The translations under genes and the position numbers were made by a program. A stretch of 64,000 bases of DNA, from positions 1 through 64,000 of the forward strand of contig JBBDWU010000019.1 of the NCBI GenBank assembly GCA_040902725.1, written 5' to 3'. Source of the stretch: JACVRU01 sp040902725 (lineage in GTDB: Bacteria > Actinomycetota > Thermoleophilia > Gaiellales > Gaiellaceae). Below are positions 34,231-42,621 of this stretch, piece after piece. Under the pieces are notes generated by a model, which was not told the DNA's origin, made no database searches, and saw nothing but the letters and a program-made list of their open reading frames with translations. The first letter of the stretch is position 1. Each line of letters starts with the position of its first letter.

Positions 34231-34808
34231 TCCGGGCGCGTGGGCTCTCGAAGCGCTACGGGCCGAAGCGCGTCATCCAGGGGCTCGACCTCGACGTCCC
34301 GGCCGGCGGCTTCGTGGTCGTCACCGGCCCGAACGGGTCGGGCAAGACGACCCTCCTGCGCCTGGTCGCGGGCTTGGTCGCGCCCTCCGCCGGCGAGCTC
34401 GACGTGGCCGCCCACCGCGCGCGGATCGGCTTCCTCGCACACGAGCCGCTCGTCTACCGCGAGCTGAGCGCGCTCCAGAACCTCGACCTCTACGGCCGGC
34501 TCTACCGGATCCCCGAACGGCGAGAGCGGATCGGGATGCTGCTCGAGCGCTTCGGGCTGTGGGAGTCGCGGCGCGAGCCGGTCGCCTCGCTCTCGCGGGG
34601 CCTCCAGCAGCGGCTCGCCCTCTGCCGGACGCTGCTGCACGACCCCGAACTCCTGCTGCTCGACGAGCCCTTCAACGCGCTCGACGCGGAGGGCGCCGAG
34701 CTGCTCGACGGCGAGCTCGCGGGGCTGCGCGGCCGCACCTTCCTCGTCGCCACCCACGATCCGGGCCGGCTGGCGCAGCTCGCCACAGGAGCGCTGGCGC
34801 TCGCATGA
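34227..34808 (+). CDS. ccmA: Heme exporter ABC transporter ATP-binding protein CcmA
   Basis: ATPase of the CcmABCD complex used to deliver heme for cytochrome c maturation (system I). The 193 residues carry Walker A TGPNGSGKTT, the signature as LSRGLQQRLALCR and Walker B LLLLDEPFNALD. The next genes, ccmB, ccmC and a ccmD-like gene, identify this ABC protein as CcmA. GTG at 34227 overlaps the methyltransferase stop. Confidence 0.88.
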   Translation: MIRARGLSKRYGPKRVIQGLDLDVPAGGFVVVTGPNGSGKTTLLRLVAGLVAPSAGELDVAAHRARIGFLAHEPLVYRELSALQNLDLYGRLYRIPERRERIGMLLERFGLWESRREPVASLSRGLQQRLALCRTLLHDPELLLLDEPFNALDAEGAELLDGELAGLRGRTFLVATHDPGRLAQLATGALALA

Positions 34809-35440
34809 CGTACCTGCGGGACGCGGCCGCGCTCGCGCGCAAGGACCTGTTGCTCGAGCTGCGCGGCCGGGAGACCGTCCCGGCGATGGTGCTCTTCGTC
34901 GTCGCGGTCTTCGTCGCCTTCCGCTTCGCGCTCCCGCAGGAGCAGGAGGCCGCGGCGCAGGGCCTGCTCTGGGTCGCGATCGTGCTCACGGCGCTGCTCG
35001 GCCTCATCCGGGCCTTCGTTCCCGAGCGCGAGCAGGGGGTGCTCGACGCGCTCGTGCTCGCCCCGTGCGACCGCAGCGCGATCTGGCTGGGGAAGGCACT
35101 CGCCGTGCTCGCCTTCCTGCTGGTCGCCGAGGCCGCGGCGGTCCCGCTCTTCGGCCTCTTCTTCACCGAGGTCACCGCGGCCACGGTCGGCGCGATCCTG
35201 CTCGCGAACGTCGGGCTCTGCGCCGTGGGGACGCTGCTCGCGGCGATGGCCGTCGCGGGGCGCGCCCGCGAGGTGCTGCTGCCGCTGCTCTTCCTGCCGC
35301 TCTCGATCCCGGTCGTGATCGGCGGGGTCGGCGCCACGGTGTCGGCCGATCCCGCTCGCTACCTGGGCTTTCTCGCCCTCTACGACGCCATCTTCGCCAT
35401 ACTTGCCTGGGCCACCTTTGAGTACGTCGTCACCGAATAG
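34805..35440 (+). CDS. ccmB: Heme exporter membrane protein CcmB
   Basis: A 211-residue membrane protein with six hydrophobic segments, including the CcmB-type FVPEREQGVLDALVLAPCDRSAIWLGK and LPLLFLPLSIPVVIGGV. It forms the permease with CcmA. ATG at 34805 overlaps ccmA as ATGA. Its last 23 bases are likely shared with ccmC. Confidence 0.9.
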   Translation: MTYLRDAAALARKDLLLELRGRETVPAMVLFVVAVFVAFRFALPQEQEAAAQGLLWVAIVLTALLGLIRAFVPEREQGVLDALVLAPCDRSAIWLGKALAVLAFLLVAEAAAVPLFGLFFTEVTAATVGAILLANVGLCAVGTLLAAMAVAGRAREVLLPLLFLPLSIPVVIGGVGATVSADPARYLGFLALYDAIFAILAWATFEYVVTE

Positions 35441-36098
35441 GCGCGGAGTTCCGCTGGCCTTCGGCGCCCTCGTCGTGCTCGGCGTGGGCTTCGGGCTGGC
35501 CCTGCTCTGGGTCGGCGAGCTCGAGGGCTTCGCCGCGGGCGGCATCTTCTTCCTCCACGTCCCGATCGCGCTGACGGCCTACGCGATGCTCGGCTGGGGC
35601 GCGTGGAAGGCGTTGCGACTGCTCTGGACGGGCGAGGAGCGCTACGACCTCGAGAGCTACACGGCCATCCACATCGGCGTCATCTTCGCGCTCCTGACGC
35701 TCGTCACGGGGTCGATCTGGGCGCGGGCCGAGTGGCTCGTCTGGTGGGACTGGCGGGACCGCCAGCTGGTCGCGTTCCTCATCCTCTTCCTCTTCTACTC
35801 GGCGTACTTCATGCTCCGCTACTCGCTCGAGCCGGGCTCGGGACGCATGCGCATCTCGGCCGTCTACGCCCTGTTCGGCGCGGTGCTCATCCCGATGTCG
35901 TTCCTCGCGGTGCGGCTGGCCGACCAGTTCCTGCATCGCACGCCCCTGATCCGCCGCGGCACGCCGGACATCGAGGGCTCGGTGCTCGCGGTCTTCGGCG
36001 TCTGCCTCGCGGGGATGCTCGCGCTCGCGGCCGCGATGTACGCGGTCGAGCTGGCGGGCAAGCGGCTCGACCTGCGGCTGCGGGAGGCGCACGCGTGA
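35418..36098 (+). CDS. ccmC: Heme handling protein CcmC
   Basis: A membrane protein of about 226 residues with six hydrophobic segments. Heme-binding features are His in FFLHVPIALTAY, the tryptophan-rich WLVWWDWRDRQL and the second His in DQFLHRTP. In system I, CcmC loads heme on CcmE. The start is uncertain: TTG at 35418 inside ccmB gives MSTSSPNRRG; another TTG lies at 35403. Neither has a good ribosome-binding site, so translation may depend on ccmB. Confidence 0.88.
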   Translation: MSTSSPNRRGVPLAFGALVVLGVGFGLALLWVGELEGFAAGGIFFLHVPIALTAYAMLGWGAWKALRLLWTGEERYDLESYTAIHIGVIFALLTLVTGSIWARAEWLVWWDWRDRQLVAFLILFLFYSAYFMLRYSLEPGSGRMRISAVYALFGAVLIPMSFLAVRLADQFLHRTPLIRRGTPDIEGSVLAVFGVCLAGMLALAAAMYAVELAGKRLDLRLREAHA

Positions 36099-36214
36099 GC
36101 TACACATGGGCCGCGTATCTGGTGGTGCTGGTGGCCGTGGTGGCCTGGGTCGGGATCATCGCGCTGAAGCTCCAGCGCCTCGACCGGGAGCTGAGGGAGC
36201 TGGAGCACAAGTGA
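36095..36214 (+). CDS. ccmD: Small CcmD-like membrane protein
   Basis: A 39-residue protein, one membrane helix (YLVVLVAVVAWVGIIAL) followed by charged residues KLQRLDRELRELEHK. This is the size and layout of CcmD, which frees holo-CcmE from CcmABC. It overlaps ccmC and the next gene as GTGA. Confidence 0.8.
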   Translation: MSYTWAAYLVVLVAVVAWVGIIALKLQRLDRELRELEHK

Positions 36215-36972
36215 TCGAGCTGCTCTTCTGGCCCGCGCTCGTCGCCTACGGCGAGGCGGCGGTCGCGTACGCCGGCGAGGCGCGGCGGCCGGGGACGTTC
36301 GCGCAGCCGGCGATCTGGGGGGTGCGGCTCGGCTGGCTGGCGCAGACCGCGCTGCTCGTCGTCCAGGCGGCACGGGCGGACGGGTTTCCCTGGTCGACCT
36401 GGGCGGGTGCGCTCAACCTCTTCGTCTGGCTCGTCGTCTCCGCCTACCTGGTCTGGGGCTGCCGCCCGCGCTTCGGGCTGCTGGGCCTGGCCGTCATGCC
36501 CGTCGCCGCCGTGCTCTTCGGGCTCGCCTACCTGGGCGGCGGGATCGGCGAGCGCGGCGACGAGCCCGGCGCGCTGCTCGCGCTCCACGTCGTGCTCATG
36601 CTCGGCGCCTTCGCCGGGCTCACGCTCGCCGCCGGCCTGGCCGCGCTCTACCTCTGGCACGAGCGGCGCCTGAAACGCCGCGAGGCGAAGATCCTGCGCC
36701 TGCGCGTGCCGCCGCTGGAGGCGCTCGAGCGGCTGACGGGGCGCACCGTCGCCGTCTCGCTGGCGGTGCTGAGCGGCGGGATCGTGCTCGGGCTCGCGAG
36801 CTTCGCCGTCGACGGCGGTGGGTTCGACGCCGCGATGGCGATCACGTTCTGCGCCTGGGCGGTCTACTCGGGCGCAGTGGCAGCCCGCCTCCACGGCCGC
36901 CGACTTGCGCGCGCCACGCTGCTCGGCTTCGTCATCGTGATGATCGTCCTCCCGATCACCCACTTCGCATGA
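36211..36972 (+). CDS. Cytochrome c assembly-type membrane protein (HemX/CcsA family)
   Basis: A 253-residue membrane protein with about eight hydrophobic segments in the cytochrome c assembly (CcsA/CcmC/HemX) superfamily: FPWSTWAGALNLFVWLV, ALHVVLMLGAFAGLTLAAGLAALYLWHERRLKRR, and ITFCAWAVYSGAVAARL. The neighbour hemA recalls the Bacillus hemA-hemX order, where HemX affects HemA levels. A direct role in heme attachment is the alternative. Coupled to ccmD and hemA. Confidence 0.78.
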   Translation: MIELLFWPALVAYGEAAVAYAGEARRPGTFAQPAIWGVRLGWLAQTALLVVQAARADGFPWSTWAGALNLFVWLVVSAYLVWGCRPRFGLLGLAVMPVAAVLFGLAYLGGGIGERGDEPGALLALHVVLMLGAFAGLTLAAGLAALYLWHERRLKRREAKILRLRVPPLEALERLTGRTVAVSLAVLSGGIVLGLASFAVDGGGFDAAMAITFCAWAVYSGAVAARLHGRRLARATLLGFVIVMIVLPITHFA

Positions 36973-38126
36973 AGCTGGAGCTCGTAGGCGTCTCCCACCA
37001 CCGCACCCCGGTCGAGGTGCGGGAGCGCGTCGCCTTCGACCCCGCCGGCGCCGCCCGCCTCGCGCACGAGCTGGTGGGGGACGGCGGCGAGGCGGTCGTG
37101 CTCTCGACGTGCAACCGCACCGAGGTCTACGCGGTCGGCGCCGACGCCGAGCTCCCCTTCCGCGAGGCGGGCGTGGAGGCGGTCGCGTACCGGCTGCACG
37201 ACGAGGCGGCGGCGCTCCACCTCTTCCGCGTCGCGGCCGGGCTCGACTCGATGGTGCCTGGGGAGGGCGAGATCCTCGGGCAGGTGCGGCAGGCGTACGA
37301 GACGGGCGCGCCGGGCCCGCTGCTCGACCGGGCCTTCCGCCAGGCGTTGCACGTCGGCAAGAAGGTGCGGACGCAGACGGCGATCGCCGAGAGCCCGGCG
37401 TCGATCGCGGCGGCGGCGGCGGCTCTCGCGCAGCAGGTCTTCGGCGACCTGAACGGCCGCCGGGTGGTGCTCATCGGCGCCGGCAAGGTCAGCGGCCAGG
37501 CCGCGAGGAACCTCACCTCGCGCGGCGCCGAGATCGCCGTCGTCGCCGGTCGGGCCCTCACCGCCGAGCCCGAGGCCCTCGCCCAGGAGCTCGCCGCCGC
37601 CGACGTCGTCGTCTCCTCGACCAGCTCTCCCGGGTTCGTGCTCTCGCCGGGCCAGATTCCGCCGCGCAAGGGCCGGCCGCTCTTCCTGATCGACCTCGCC
37701 GTGCCGCGCGACCTCGACCCGGCGATCCACGAGCTGGACGACTGCTATCTCTACGACGTGGACGACCTGGAGGCCGTGGTCGCGGAGAGCCTCGCCGGCC
37801 GACGCGCCGAGGTTCCGCGCGCCGAGGCGATGGTGGCCGCCGAGGCCGAGAAGTTTCGCGAGTGGCAGGCCTCGCTCGGCGTCGTGCCGGCGATCGCGTC
37901 GCTGCGCGCCCGCGCCGAGGAGATCCGGGCGGAAGAGCTGGCCCGCGTCTCCCGGCGGCTCTCCGACGAAGAGCGCGCGGCGGTCGAGTCGGCGACGGCG
38001 CAGATCGTCAACAAGCTCCTGCACCTGCCCATCGTCCGCCTGAAGGAGGCGGCTGTGACAGCCGACGGCGTGATCTATGCTGAGACCGTGCGGCACCTGT
38101 TCGGCCTCGGCGAGGAAGAGCAGTGA
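36969..38126 (+). CDS. hemA: Glutamyl-tRNA reductase
   Basis: First enzyme of C5-pathway heme synthesis; reduces glutamyl-tRNA to glutamate-1-semialdehyde with NADPH. The 385 residues begin MKLELVGVSHHRTPVEVRE, contain the catalytic cysteine in LSTCNRTEVY, the MVPGEGEILGQV motif, the NADPH fold VVLIGAGKVSGQAA and a C-terminal dimerisation helix. ATG at 36969 overlaps the upstream gene as ATGA. hemL and hemB are not in the window. Confidence 0.95.
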   Translation: MKLELVGVSHHRTPVEVRERVAFDPAGAARLAHELVGDGGEAVVLSTCNRTEVYAVGADAELPFREAGVEAVAYRLHDEAAALHLFRVAAGLDSMVPGEGEILGQVRQAYETGAPGPLLDRAFRQALHVGKKVRTQTAIAESPASIAAAAAALAQQVFGDLNGRRVVLIGAGKVSGQAARNLTSRGAEIAVVAGRALTAEPEALAQELAAADVVVSSTSSPGFVLSPGQIPPRKGRPLFLIDLAVPRDLDPAIHELDDCYLYDVDDLEAVVAESLAGRRAEVPRAEAMVAAEAEKFREWQASLGVVPAIASLRARAEEIRAEELARVSRRLSDEERAAVESATAQIVNKLLHLPIVRLKEAAVTADGVIYAETVRHLFGLGEEEQ

Positions 38127-38237
38127 CGAAGGGTCTGACCGGCCGCCCGCTGCCGGTGCAGACGCCGACCGCTTTCGTGCGCGTGCGCCCGCGAGGCCGG
38201 CGGACGTGCGGACGGACCCGCGTCGGCCCCGCCAGCT

Positions 38238-39065
38238 GTGCTCATTCGCGTCGGCTCGCGCGGCAGTAGGCTCGCGCTCACGCAGGCCGGACTGGCCGTC
38301 GAGCGGCTGCGTCGGGACGGCGTCGAGCTCGCGCTCGTGCCGATGACGACGGCGGGCGACCGCGACCGGACGAAGCCGTTCGGCGAGATCGGCAGCCGTG
38401 GCGTCTTCGTCAAGGAGATCGAGGAGGCCCTGCTCGACGGCCGGATCGACGTGGCCGTCCACTCCGCGAAGGACATGACCTCCACGGACACCGAGGGTCT
38501 CTCGGTGGGCGCCTATCTCGAGCGCGAGGACCCGCGGGACGCGCTCGTCGGGGCCGCCGCGCTGCGGCCGGGGATGCGCGTGGGCACGGCGTCGGTGCGC
38601 CGCCGGGCGCAGCTGCTGGCTCTCGAGCCGACCCTGTCCATCGAGCCGCTGCGGGGAAACGTGGACACGCGGCTGCGCAAGCTGAGCGAGCGCGGGCTCG
38701 ACGCGATCGTGCTGGCGGCGTGCGGGCTCGACCGGCTCGGTCTCGCTGACGAGATCGGCCTCCGGTTCGACCCGGGGCAGCTGCTGCCCGAGGCGGGCCA
38801 GGGGGCGCTGGCGCTGCAGGTGCGCGCGGGCGAGGAGGAGGTCGTGGCGGCGGCGGACGATCCGGAGACGCGCCGCCGCGTGGAGGCGGAGCGGGCCTGC
38901 GTCGCGCTCGTGGGCGGCGGCTGCCTCGCACCCGTGGCGGCCCACCACGACGGCGAGCGGCTCACGGCGCTCGTCGCCGACGAGGACGGCGCCTGGGTCG
39001 AGCGGCGGAGCGGCGACGACCCCGAGGCCGTCGCCCGCGAGCTGCTTGCGTTCGTCTCCGCGTGA
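38238..39065 (+). CDS. hemC: Porphobilinogen deaminase (hydroxymethylbilane synthase)
   Basis: Polymerises four porphobilinogens to hydroxymethylbilane. The 275 residues begin IRVGSRGSRLALTQA, contain VHSAKDM, LPEAGQGALALQVRAG and the dipyrromethane-cofactor cysteine in GGGCLAPVAAH. GTG at 38238 is preferred. A 111-base gap separates it from hemA, the only real break in the 31738-41072 run; the gap holds no feature I recognise. Coupled to hemD. Confidence 0.95.
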   Translation: MLIRVGSRGSRLALTQAGLAVERLRRDGVELALVPMTTAGDRDRTKPFGEIGSRGVFVKEIEEALLDGRIDVAVHSAKDMTSTDTEGLSVGAYLEREDPRDALVGAAALRPGMRVGTASVRRRAQLLALEPTLSIEPLRGNVDTRLRKLSERGLDAIVLAACGLDRLGLADEIGLRFDPGQLLPEAGQGALALQVRAGEEEVVAAADDPETRRRVEAERACVALVGGGCLAPVAAHHDGERLTALVADEDGAWVERRSGDDPEAVARELLAFVSA

Positions 39066-39676
39066 GGATTCTCCTGACGGGCACGCGCGCAGAGCCGCTG
39101 CGCACGCGGCTCGCGCAGGCCGGTCACGAGGTGCTCGTCTGCCCACTCGTCCGGGTCGAGCCGGTCGGTGAGGAGCCGGTGGACGTCGACGGCTACGACT
39201 GGGTGGTGGTCACGAGCGTCACCGGCGCGGAGGAGCTGAAGCGGCGGCTGCGCGGGCGGCCCCGGCGGGTTGCCGCGATCGGTGCCGCCACCGCAGAGGC
39301 GTTCGGCGGCGCCGACCTCGTCCCCGCCGTCTCGACGCAGGAGGGGCTGCTCGCTGAGCTGCCGCGGCCGGCCGGTCGCGTGCTGTTCGCCGGCGCCGAG
39401 GGGGCGCGCACCCTGCTCGCCGACGAGCTCGGCGCGGACGTCGTCACGCTCTACCGCACGGTCGAGCTGCGGCCGGACCTGCCGGCGGCCGACGTCGCCG
39501 TGCTGGCCTCCGCCTCCGCCGCGCGGGCGCTGGGCTCGCTCGGCGCGGGGCTGCCGGCCGTCTCGATCGGCCCGCAGACGACGAGCGCCGCGCGGGCCGC
39601 AGGCGTGAGAATCGTCGCGGAGGCGAAGACCCACGACGTGGAGGGGCTCGTAGAGGCATGTTCGTCACTTTCCTGA
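39062..39676 (+). CDS. hemD: Uroporphyrinogen-III synthase
   Basis: Closes and inverts ring D to give uroporphyrinogen III. The 204 residues are at the short end of this weakly conserved family. The start GTRAEPLRTRLAQAGHEVLVCPLVRVEP and the later DVAVLASASAARAL and SIGPQTTSAARAAGV fit HemD. Position between hemC and the SAM hydrolase gene supports this. Start GTG overlaps hemC; its end overlaps the next gene by 19 bases. Confidence 0.88.
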   Translation: MRILLTGTRAEPLRTRLAQAGHEVLVCPLVRVEPVGEEPVDVDGYDWVVVTSVTGAEELKRRLRGRPRRVAAIGAATAEAFGGADLVPAVSTQEGLLAELPRPAGRVLFAGAEGARTLLADELGADVVTLYRTVELRPDLPAADVAVLASASAARALGSLGAGLPAVSIGPQTTSAARAAGVRIVAEAKTHDVEGLVEACSSLS

Positions 39677-40467
39677 GCGACTTCGGGCCGACCGACGACT
39701 TCGTAGGCGTCTGCCACGGGGTGATCAAGCGGATCGCCCCCGAGGCCCAGGTGATCGACATCACTCACGGCATCCCGGCGCAGCAGATCCTCCAGGGCGC
39801 GCTGGTGCTCGCGAACACGGTCGCCTACATGCCGGAGGGCGTCCACCTGGCGGTGGTGGACCCCGGCGTCGGCACCGCCCGAAAGGCGCTCGCGCTCCGC
39901 GATGCCTCGGGCCGCGTCTACGTCGGCCCCGACAACGGGCTGCTGATTCCGGCTGCCGAGGCGAACGGCGGCGTGGCCGAGGCGTTCGAGCTCACGAACC
40001 CTGACTACGCGCTGCCGGAGGTCTCGATGACCTTCCACGGCCGCGACATCTTCGCCCCCGCCGCGGCGCACCTCGCGCTCGGCGTCGAGCTCGTCGCGCT
40101 CGGCCCGCCGGTGCCGACGGGGGACCTCGTCCGCATCGAAGTGCCGGCGCCTGACATCGGTCGCCGGTCGATCGACGCGACGGTCCTCTACGTTGACTCG
40201 TTTGGCAACGTTCAGCTGAACCTGACCGTCGGTGACCTCGGGCACGCAGGCATCGAGCCGGGGATCGGCGTCGAGCTCGTCCTTGGGCCGGACCGCTACT
40301 ACGCCACGGCCGCGCGCACGTTCGCGGACGCCCGGCCGGGTGACCTGATCCTCTACGTCGACGCGTACCGGAACGTCTCGGTGGCGATCTCGGGCGGCAA
40401 CGTCGCCGAGCTCTTCAACTCCCACCCGGGCGACCGGGTGCGGATCCTCCTGAGGGACGAGGAGTGA
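39658..40467 (+). CDS. SAM hydroxide adenosyltransferase family protein (DUF62)
   Basis: A 269-residue protein of the fluorinase/chlorinase superfamily. TFLSDFGPTDDFVGVCHG, VVDPGVGTARKALAL, GPDNGLL and MTFHGRDIFAPAAAHLALG match the widespread DUF62 enzymes, which hydrolyse SAM to adenosine and methionine using an Asp-Arg-His set. The larger halogenase loop is not seen, so halogenation is unlikely. It could tune SAM, which the neighbouring methyltransferases consume; that is inference. Confidence 0.88.
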   Translation: MFVTFLSDFGPTDDFVGVCHGVIKRIAPEAQVIDITHGIPAQQILQGALVLANTVAYMPEGVHLAVVDPGVGTARKALALRDASGRVYVGPDNGLLIPAAEANGGVAEAFELTNPDYALPEVSMTFHGRDIFAPAAAHLALGVELVALGPPVPTGDLVRIEVPAPDIGRRSIDATVLYVDSFGNVQLNLTVGDLGHAGIEPGIGVELVLGPDRYYATAARTFADARPGDLILYVDAYRNVSVAISGGNVAELFNSHPGDRVRILLRDEE

Positions 40468-41072
40468 CGTGGGGTCAGCGGTTCGCGCGGGTCGTCACGG
40501 TCGTGGTCGTGCGAGCGCCGTTCCTCTGGCCGCTGCTGCGCGGCCGGCTGACCCGGATGTTCGACGCGATAGCGCCGCACTGGGATGCGATGACGAGCGC
40601 GGACCGGATGACGGCGTTCGAGGCCGGCCTCGAACTGGTGCCGGAAACGCCGCAGCGCGTCCTCGACCTCGGCACGGGCACCGGCGACGGCGCGCTGGCG
40701 ATGGTGCGTCGCTGGCCGGACGCGGAGGTGCTCGGGATCGACGCCGCGCCCGCCATGGTCGAGGAGGCTCGGCGAAAGGCTGGGGGCGCGGCCCGCTTCG
40801 AGGTCGGGGACGCGCGGCACCTCGACTTCGCGGACGGCGCCTTCGACCTCGTCGCGATGAACAACATGATTCCGTTCTTCGGCGAGCTAGGACGGGTCGT
40901 CGCGCCTGGCGGTCACCTCGTGGTCGCGTTCTCGCAAGGGTCGGGCACGCCGATCTGGGTCGGCCCCCGGAAGCTGCGCCGCGGGCTCGAGCGAGCGGGC
41001 TTCGAGGTCGTCCGGGACCTCGCCGCCGGCCCGGGTACGACTGTCTTGGCACGCCGGCGGCGCCCGGTTTAG
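40464..41072 (+). CDS. Class I SAM-dependent methyltransferase (UbiE/COQ5-like)
   Basis: A 202-residue methyltransferase. FDAIAPHWDAMTSADR resembles the start of UbiE/MenG enzymes, followed by VLDLGTGTGDGALAMVRRWP and VLGIDAAPAMVEEARRK. The C-terminal part is short. A quinone substrate is possible given the UbiA gene upstream, but the substrate is not proven. GTG overlaps the previous stop. A terminator-like hairpin follows the gene. Confidence 0.82.
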   Translation: MTWGQRFARVVTVVVVRAPFLWPLLRGRLTRMFDAIAPHWDAMTSADRMTAFEAGLELVPETPQRVLDLGTGTGDGALAMVRRWPDAEVLGIDAAPAMVEEARRKAGGAARFEVGDARHLDFADGAFDLVAMNNMIPFFGELGRVVAPGGHLVVAFSQGSGTPIWVGPRKLRRGLERAGFEVVRDLAAGPGTTVLARRRRPV

Positions 41073-41081
41073 ACTCGCCGC

Positions 41082-41128
41082 AAAGGGGACGTTCGCGGCG
41101 CGGTATCACCGGTCCGGACGTCTCCTTT
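41082..41128 (+). terminator. Terminator-like inverted repeat between convergent genes
   Basis: AAAGGGGACGT (41082-41092) pairs with ACGTCTCCTTT (41118-41128) with one G-T pair; the loop is 25 bases. The 3' arm ends in TTTCT. It lies between the methyltransferase stop and the amidase stop on the other strand and could serve both directions. Confidence 0.55.
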
Positions 41129-42496
41129 CTAGGAGTGAGGAGGCCTCCGGCCGGCCCAGGGACGCGCCTCTTCGAGCTGCGCGGCGAGCCGGAGCACCAG
41201 CGCGTCGCCTTCGGGCGGCCCGATCAGCTGCACGCCGATCGGCAGGCCGTCGCTCCACGAGAGCGGCACCGACACGGCCGGCTGGCCGGTCACGTTGACC
41301 ACGGCGGTGAAGGGCGTGAAATGGAGGCCGAGGGTCGACCGGCCCTCCTCCGAATCGAGCCAGCCGATCGGCACCGGCGGTCGCGCGAGCGTCGGCGTGA
41401 CGACGACGTCGTAGCTCGCCCAGAAGGGCGCTAGCTCCCGGGCGATCAGCTGGAGCCGCTGCGTGGCCGCGACGTACTCGGCAGCGGTGGTCGCCTGCGC
41501 GCGCTCCAAGAGGTCGCGGTTGATCGGCGTCAACAGGGCTTCGTCCCCGTAGGGATAGAGGGTCGGAAGCACGGACCAGATCCGGCCGAACGCGGCGACG
41601 AGCCCGGGGTCGCGCCACGGCGGCATGGCCTCCTCGACCTCGTGTCCCAACTCGGCGAGGAGCGCCGCCGCGTCCTGGAGCGCGGTCTCGCAGACGGGAT
41701 CGACGTCGACCTCGGCCGGCGGCGTCGCCGTGAAGGCGATGCGGAGCTGCTGCGGGGGCTCCTCCACCTGGTCGAGGAACGGCCGTTCAGGCGGCGGCAG
41801 GGTGAAGCGGTCGCCGGGCTCGGAGCCGCTCATCGCGTCGAGCAGCAGGGCCGCGTCGCGGACTGTCCGGGTGATCGGCCCCGACGTGCTGAGACCTTCG
41901 AACGAGAGGAAGGGCGCCGGCGAAACGCGTCCGCGCGACGGCTTCAGCCCCACGAGCCCGCAACACGAGGCGGGGATGCGGACGGAGCCGCCCCCGTCCG
42001 TGCCGTGCGCCGCCGGCGCGAGGCCGGCCGCCACGGCTGCCGCCGCGCCGCCGCTCGAGCCTCCAGGCGTGCGCTCGAGATCCCACGGGTTCCGGCAGGC
42101 GCCGTTCAGCTCCGACTCGGTCACCGGGATCGTCCCGAACTCGGGCGTGTTCGTCTTCCCGATCACGATCGCGCCGGCGTCCCGGAGCCGCGTCACGACC
42201 GCGGCGTCGACCGCGGGGACGTTGTCGGCGAACGCGCGGGAGGAGAGAGTCGTCCGGATACCGGCCGTCGCCGTGAGGTCCTTGATCGGGAGCGGGAGAC
42301 CGTGCAGCGGCGCCCCTTTCGGCACGCGCGCCTCAGCCAGCGCTTCGTCCGCGCAGACGGTGACGTAGGCGTTCAGCGCGCCGTCGAGGCGCCCGATCCG
42401 CTCGAGGTACGTCTCGACGAGCTCGACCGCCGAGAGCTCGCCGGCCGCGAGCAGCTTCGCCTGCTCGGTGGCCGAGAGGAATGCGATCTCGCTCAC
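41129..42496 (-). CDS. Amidase signature family hydrolase
   Basis: A 455-residue amidase. The Ser-cisSer-Lys triad is visible as Lys in LPIKDLTA, the cis-Ser in GGSSGGAAAAVA and the nucleophile Ser in GTDGGGSVRIPA. The family includes GatA and many carboxamide hydrolases. No gatC or gatB gene is adjacent, and the C-terminal text (PTLARPPVPIGWLDSEEG) fits a free-standing amidase rather than the Glu-tRNA amidotransferase. GTG starts it. It is 13 bases downstream of tRNA-Phe on the same strand. Confidence 0.9.
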   Translation of the reverse strand: MSEIAFLSATEQAKLLAAGELSAVELVETYLERIGRLDGALNAYVTVCADEALAEARVPKGAPLHGLPLPIKDLTATAGIRTTLSSRAFADNVPAVDAAVVTRLRDAGAIVIGKTNTPEFGTIPVTESELNGACRNPWDLERTPGGSSGGAAAAVAAGLAPAAHGTDGGGSVRIPASCCGLVGLKPSRGRVSPAPFLSFEGLSTSGPITRTVRDAALLLDAMSGSEPGDRFTLPPPERPFLDQVEEPPQQLRIAFTATPPAEVDVDPVCETALQDAAALLAELGHEVEEAMPPWRDPGLVAAFGRIWSVLPTLYPYGDEALLTPINRDLLERAQATTAAEYVAATQRLQLIARELAPFWASYDVVVTPTLARPPVPIGWLDSEEGRSTLGLHFTPFTAVVNVTGQPAVSVPLSWSDGLPIGVQLIGPPEGDALVLRLAAQLEEARPWAGRRPPHS

Positions 42497-42509
42497 CGCG
42501 TGAGCTTAG

Positions 42510-42582
42510 TGGCGAGGGCCGGACTTGAACCGGCGACACCGCGGTTTTCAGCCACGTGCTCTACCAACTGAGCTACCTCGCC
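42510..42582 (-). tRNA. tRNA-Phe (GAA anticodon)
   Basis: A 73-base cloverleaf on the minus strand. Acceptor GGCGAGG pairs with CCTCGCC, the D arm is GCTC...GAGC, the anticodon arm is CGTGG-CTGAAAA-CCGCG (one G-T pair; GAA anticodon), and the T arm is GCCGG TTCAAGT CCGGC, with discriminator A. CCA is not encoded. Confidence 0.97.
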
Positions 42583-42621
42583 CTGAGGAACGGGAGTGTA
42601 GCCCCGGGTAGCCTTGCCCGG

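Noticed and set aside
38127..38237. Possible small gene between hemA and hemC
   Set aside because: Readable frames have no ribosome-binding site or recognisable text and run into hemC out of frame.
39658..40467. Fluorinase or chlorinase activity for the DUF62 protein
   Set aside because: The text fits the common SAM hydroxide adenosyltransferases, and no halogenase-specific loop or halometabolite genes are present.
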